A stretch of 64,000 nt of DNA, taken from positions 868,001 to 932,000 of the forward strand of contig NZ_FXBA01000001.1 of NCBI RefSeq assembly GCF_900177705.1, given 5' to 3'. Of the stretch, positions 61,633-64,000 are shown piece after piece (position 1 is the stretch's first letter; every line of letters begins with the position of its first letter). The stretch comes from Fibrobacter sp. UWB15 (GTDB lineage: Bacteria; Fibrobacterota; Fibrobacteria; Fibrobacterales; Fibrobacteraceae). Below the pieces are notes generated by a model. That model did not search any database. It was not told the origin of the DNA and was given only the letters and a program-made list of their open reading frames with translations. The position numbers were made by a program, and so were the translations under genes.

Positions 61633-62046
61633 ATGAACCTGCTTATTGATTCAAATGTCATTCTCGACATGGTTCAACATCGTGAACCATTTTTCCTCGA
61701 GTCAAAAGAAATTATCGCAGAATGTATTAGGCAGAGCCATTTAGGTTTTGTTACGGCACATTCCCTTTGCGACATCTACTACATTCTCCGCAAGGATATG
61801 TCCGCAGAGCAAAGGTTGAAGCTGGTAAATATGTTCTGCCAGTTCTTTACAGTTATTCCTGAAACGGCTTCGGATTTCATGACTGTTACAGAAAAACCGA
61901 ATACCGAAGATCTAGAAGATGGCTTGCAACAACAATGTGCCGCCCGTTTAAAACTCGATTAAATCGTTACGCGCAATATTGATGATTTTAGGGCATCCGC
62001 CGTTCCCGCCATTGAACCCGGACAATTCTTGTCTAAATTTTTCTAG
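61633..62046 (+). pseudogene. PIN-domain (VapC-like) toxin interrupted by a nonsense codon
   Basis: Residues 1-109 encode an intact start (LLIDSNVILDMVQHREPF) and body of a PIN ribonuclease. A TAA at 61960-61962 ends the frame after LKLD, but the same frame continues after the stop with IVTRNIDDFRASAVPAIEPGQFLSKFF and TAG at 62046, which is the usual C-terminal end including the conserved TRN-x-x-DF acidic motif. A single base change (TAC/TAT to TAA) would restore a 137-residue toxin. It is therefore probably inactivated, unless the stop is read through. Confidence 0.8.
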
Positions 62047-62062
62047 TACTGGTTAATGTGTA

Positions 62063-62182
62063 CTGGACAATACCTTTAAGGATTTCACGCTGCAAGCGCA
62101 CACAATCACATGGCCAAACGGCGTCGACTTCGCCCCGGAATTTATCAAGAAACTGATAAATTCCGAACCCAGTCCTGCATAA
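62063..62182 (+). pseudogene. Remnant of a DUF2442-like gene
   Basis: A 39-codon frame without a plausible start contains FTLQAHTITWPNGVDFAPEF, which resembles the C-terminal end of DUF2442 proteins (TI-x-WPNG-x-D-x-x-PE). The N-terminal part is missing. It ends at a normal stop followed by a terminator hairpin. Confidence 0.55.
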
Positions 62183-62187
62183 GCCTG

Positions 62188-62222
62188 AACTTGATATCGC
62201 AATATGCGATTTCAAGTTTTTC
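62188..62222 (+). terminator. Terminator after toxin-antitoxin remnants
   Basis: AACTTGAtATCGCA/TGCGATtTCAAGTT hairpin with loop ATA, followed by TTTC. Confidence 0.85.
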
Positions 62223-62234
62223 TCAAAATAGGGG

Positions 62235-62423
62235 CTAAAATTTCTTCCGAACGTCTGCAGCGGAAAGCCAGCAGCCCTGTTCGGCAGATCTTTCACCCTC
62301 GGCAAGAGCATTCTGAAGTTTCATTTCTGATTGAAGAAAGTTTGCATATTCCTTTTCGAAAGTCCCTTTCTGCTTCGGATCCGCCATAATCCTATCAAAG
62401 GTCGATGTAGATTTTATCATCAT
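62235..62423 (-). CDS. Small antitoxin-like protein, 62 aa
   Basis: Charged helical protein with a C-terminal motif ALAEGERSAEQGCWLSAADVRKKF, the E-x-G-x-x-S-A-x-x-G-x-x-x-S-A-x-x-V-R-K style seen in many antitoxins of RelE/ParE toxins. No toxin is next to it. AGAGGT touches the first ATG, so translation may begin at the second Met codon. Several TAATCT/AGATTA half-sites directly upstream look like an autoregulatory operator. Confidence 0.6.
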   Translation of the reverse strand: MMIKSTSTFDRIMADPKQKGTFEKEYANFLQSEMKLQNALAEGERSAEQGCWLSAADVRKKF

Positions 62424-62428
62424 ACCTC

Positions 62429-62473
62429 TAATCTATTTTCAGATTATCCCATTGTCAAGAGATTATTCTAATC
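62429..62473. promoter_or_regulatory. Operator-like TAATCT/AGATTA half-sites
   Basis: TAATCT (62429-62434), AGATTA (62441-62446), and GATTA-TTC-TAATC (62461-62473) make two inverted pairs just upstream of the antitoxin-like gene. Confidence 0.5.
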
Positions 62474-62549
62474 ACCCAAAAAATTTGGGGGCATCAAATT
62501 GGTCTTTCTTTTTTATCTCAGGCAGCGACCTACCGCCCTGTTCTGTATC

Positions 62550-62580
62550 AAATAAAAAAAAATCTCCGTGGGGGAGATGT
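62550..62580 (-). terminator. Terminator of rhuM-like gene
   Basis: On the minus strand ATCTCCC/GGAGAT hairpin followed by nine T residues, shortly beyond the stop codon at 62598. Confidence 0.9.
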
Positions 62581-62597
62581 TCCCCTTTCGTTTTTTT

Positions 62598-63545
62598 TCA
62601 AGCATTGGTGCTTTCCTGTACTTTCTCGATAACCTCCTCAGGGGTCACAAAGTTCAGAACGCTATAAGCGGTCATTTCATTGCCCATATCTTTGAAACTA
62701 GCCCCAAAGTGATAGACTGTGTCATCAATCAGCAGGAACCGGTCGTGAATCGTCCGCATCGTCTTTAAATCTAGGTCAGGATATTGCTTTTTGTGCAAGG
62801 CTACAGCCTCCTTGAATTCGGGAGTGATTCTTGGAGAATAAATAACGGCCTTGACGCCCTTCATACGCATCGCCGCAAATTTCAGTACTTCGATTGTGGC
62901 ATACGGGTCAATAAAAACTACAGAACGCTTCGCCGACTTCACGAGATCAGCAATTAAAACGAGCCCGTCAAAACGTGTTCCAGTCGCAAGTATGCCTCCT
63001 GTAGGAGTTTGCGAAGCCTTGACGAAGAAATCGATGCGTTGTTCGACCGCAGAAAGGCGGGAATCCTGTTCGGCTATGGATTTTTCCACACCTTCAATTT
63101 TTACATTTTGGTCCTCAATTAGCTGCCGCTGCTCATGCAAACGGTCTACAATTTGCAAGTCTGTTGCAATTTTTCGTTGGTTTACGGCGTACCCTTTGAG
63201 CATATAGTCTTTGAGCACTTGATTTGCCCAGCGGCGGAATTTAATACCATTTGCCGATTTTACACGATAACCCACAGACAAAATCATGTCTAAATCATAG
63301 TGCTCAACTTGATAAATTTTGCCGTCATCGGCAGTTGTCGCAAATTTTGCGACAACTGAATTTTGACATTCTTCCCTCAAAGCATTTGTGATATGCTTAC
63401 CTACCGTTTTAATGTCACGATTGAACAATAGCGCCAATTGTTGACGATTCAGCCATACGGTCTCGTTTTCAACACGAACCTCCAACCGGACTTCGCCATC
63501 CGGCTGGTAGAGCACAATTTCACCTTTTTCTTCTTTTTTATCCAT
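62598..63545 (-). CDS. RhuM-family protein fused to a PLD-like domain
   Basis: 315 aa. Residues about 8-135 match the virulence protein RhuM family: IVLYQPDGEVRLEVRVENETVWLNRQQLALLFNRD, NSVVAKFATTADDGKIYQVEHYDLDMILSVGYRVKS, FRRWANQVLKDYMLKGY. A coiled-coil (about 145-185) leads to a C-terminal domain with TIHDRFLLIDDTVYHFGASFKDMG, a phospholipase D-like HxK/RxxxxD motif with Arg in place of Lys. RhuM-type proteins occur with mobile elements and defence loci; function is unproven. AGGAG precedes the ATG. No helicase or methylase partner is next to it. Confidence 0.85.
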   Translation of the reverse strand: MDKKEEKGEIVLYQPDGEVRLEVRVENETVWLNRQQLALLFNRDIKTVGKHITNALREECQNSVVAKFATTADDGKIYQVEHYDLDMILSVGYRVKSANGIKFRRWANQVLKDYMLKGYAVNQRKIATDLQIVDRLHEQRQLIEDQNVKIEGVEKSIAEQDSRLSAVEQRIDFFVKASQTPTGGILATGTRFDGLVLIADLVKSAKRSVVFIDPYATIEVLKFAAMRMKGVKAVIYSPRITPEFKEAVALHKKQYPDLDLKTMRTIHDRFLLIDDTVYHFGASFKDMGNEMTAYSVLNFVTPEEVIEKVQESTNA

Positions 63546-63567
63546 TTTTTACTCCTATAAACAAAAA

Positions 63568-63630
63568 AAGTCGGCTTTTGATATATAAAACTCCCAATAT
63601 TCATTGGGGATATAATCAAAAAGCCGACTT
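63568..63630. terminator. 63-nt near-complete hairpin upstream of rhuM-like gene
   Basis: Outer arms AAGTCGGCTTTT/AAAAGCCGACTT, inner arms CCCAAT/ATTGGG with loop ATTC. On the minus strand seven T residues follow, so it can terminate the relB transcript; its loop region also carries AT-rich boxes that could be a promoter. Confidence 0.75.
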
Positions 63631-63635
63631 AATCG

Positions 63636-63683
63636 TCAAACGTCTTCGTAATGACCTTTGCACGAAAGGATGTCAATGAACAA
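63636..63683 (-). pseudogene. 3' remnant of a RelE/YafQ-superfamily toxin
   Basis: Directly after the relB stop, in the same frame, 15 codons read LFIDILSCKGHYEDV and end at TGA. SCKGHYED-type endings are common in RelE/YafQ-like toxins paired with RelB/DinJ. Everything upstream of this tail has been lost, so the antitoxin appears orphaned by an internal deletion. Confidence 0.6.
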
Positions 63684-63959
63684 TTAGTCGTTCTCCATTG
63701 ACTCTAATTCGCTGAGTTCATGAACAACACCTTTCCCGGCGTTGAGCTGTTCGATGCCTTTCTTGAGGGCTTCGATGTCGCTTGCGTTGTAGCGGGGGGA
63801 GGGTTCGCGGACTTCAAAGGGGATGCGGCGCTCGTTGATGACGTTTTTCACGAACATGTAAATGGCGGCAGAAGTGGACAGCCCCACATTGCTGCAGAAC
63901 TTGTCAAAGCTTTCTTTGTCCTTGCTGTCGATGCGTGCGGATATCGTTGCCTGTGCCAT
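63684..63959 (-). CDS. RelB/DinJ-family antitoxin
   Basis: 91-residue ribbon-helix-helix antitoxin: ATISARIDSKDKESFDKFCSNVGLSTSAAIYMFVKNVINERRIPFEV is the typical DinJ N-terminal dimerisation and DNA-binding part, followed by the toxin-wrapping C-terminal region with KGIEQLNAGKGVVHEL. AAGGAG is 6 nt before the ATG at 63959; the frame is open 11 codons further. The toxin gene that should follow is reduced to a tail of 15 codons. Confidence 0.88.
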   Translation of the reverse strand: MAQATISARIDSKDKESFDKFCSNVGLSTSAAIYMFVKNVINERRIPFEVREPSPRYNASDIEALKKGIEQLNAGKGVVHELSELESMEND

Positions 63960-64000
63960 ATAATGCTCCTTTGTTACCTTACAAATGTACATTTATTGAC

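Noticed and set aside
61085-63959. Complete anti-phage defence island
   Set aside because: Apart from the RhuM/PLD fusion only antitoxins and broken genes are visible; no restriction, BREX, CBASS, retron or Cas component was recognised.

Overview
The window is almost certainly chromosomal DNA of a Fibrobacter (phylum Fibrobacterota), the anaerobic fibre-degrading gut bacteria. It carries two lipoproteins with the FISUMP domain (Fibrobacter succinogenes major paralogous domain), many Ser/Asp-rich lipoproteins, a cellobiose phosphorylase (GH94) next to a GTP-dependent PEP carboxykinase, a glycogen-type GlgC and a LEPRxLL-type peptide. This assignment rests on family knowledge; no search was run.

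Layout. 1-6200: mostly minus-strand housekeeping genes (trmFO, a stand-alone AICAR transformylase, a NifU-like protein, glgC). 6200-12600: central carbon block on the plus strand (pckG, a PadR regulator, GH94 phosphorylase, thiE). 12600-25140: envelope and RNA-related genes (M23/LysM peptidase, outer-membrane proteins, PHP phosphoesterase, RNase H, an enlarged U32 hydroxylase, rpiA-slyD). 25260-32500: triple-FISUMP lipoprotein, a phosphoesterase, rlmH, tRNA-Lys, prfC, a secreted HEMGH peptidase candidate, tRNA-Asp and tRNA-Val. 32600-45000: phoH-pgpH, aminopeptidase P, proS, a chimeric FKBP_N/thioredoxin lipoprotein, mnmG and an LpoB-like lipoprotein. 45060-52860: genes pointing to siroheme-dependent haem synthesis (AhbC-like radical SAM protein, fused AhbA-AhbB, hemA-hemC), with an outer-membrane protein and a CotH protein between the ahb and hem pairs, followed by tgt. 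52900-59110: DUF2156, YkgJ, FMN reductase, dnaJ and dnaK. 59700-64000: an accessory tail with a second FISUMP lipoprotein, a 30-codon LEPRxLL orphan, several antitoxin-like genes, three broken toxin or accessory genes and a RhuM/PLD fusion.

Cross-cutting signals. First, about fifteen genes have a TATATT-like -10 box ending only 6-7 nt before the start codon and no Shine-Dalgarno, so they look leaderless; two divergent pairs are separated by only 25-26 bp. Second, intergenic DNA repeatedly contains arrays with strict 7-nt periodicity, which overlap gene ends and in two cases are translated. Third, a palindromic repeat family (GTCATTGCGAG...GAAGCAATCC and relatives) lies between genes and also in frame inside hemC, the ahbAB fusion and a lipoprotein. 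Fourth, dnaK is preceded by a full-consensus sigma-54 promoter. No CRISPR array, rRNA operon, insertion sequence or prophage was seen.
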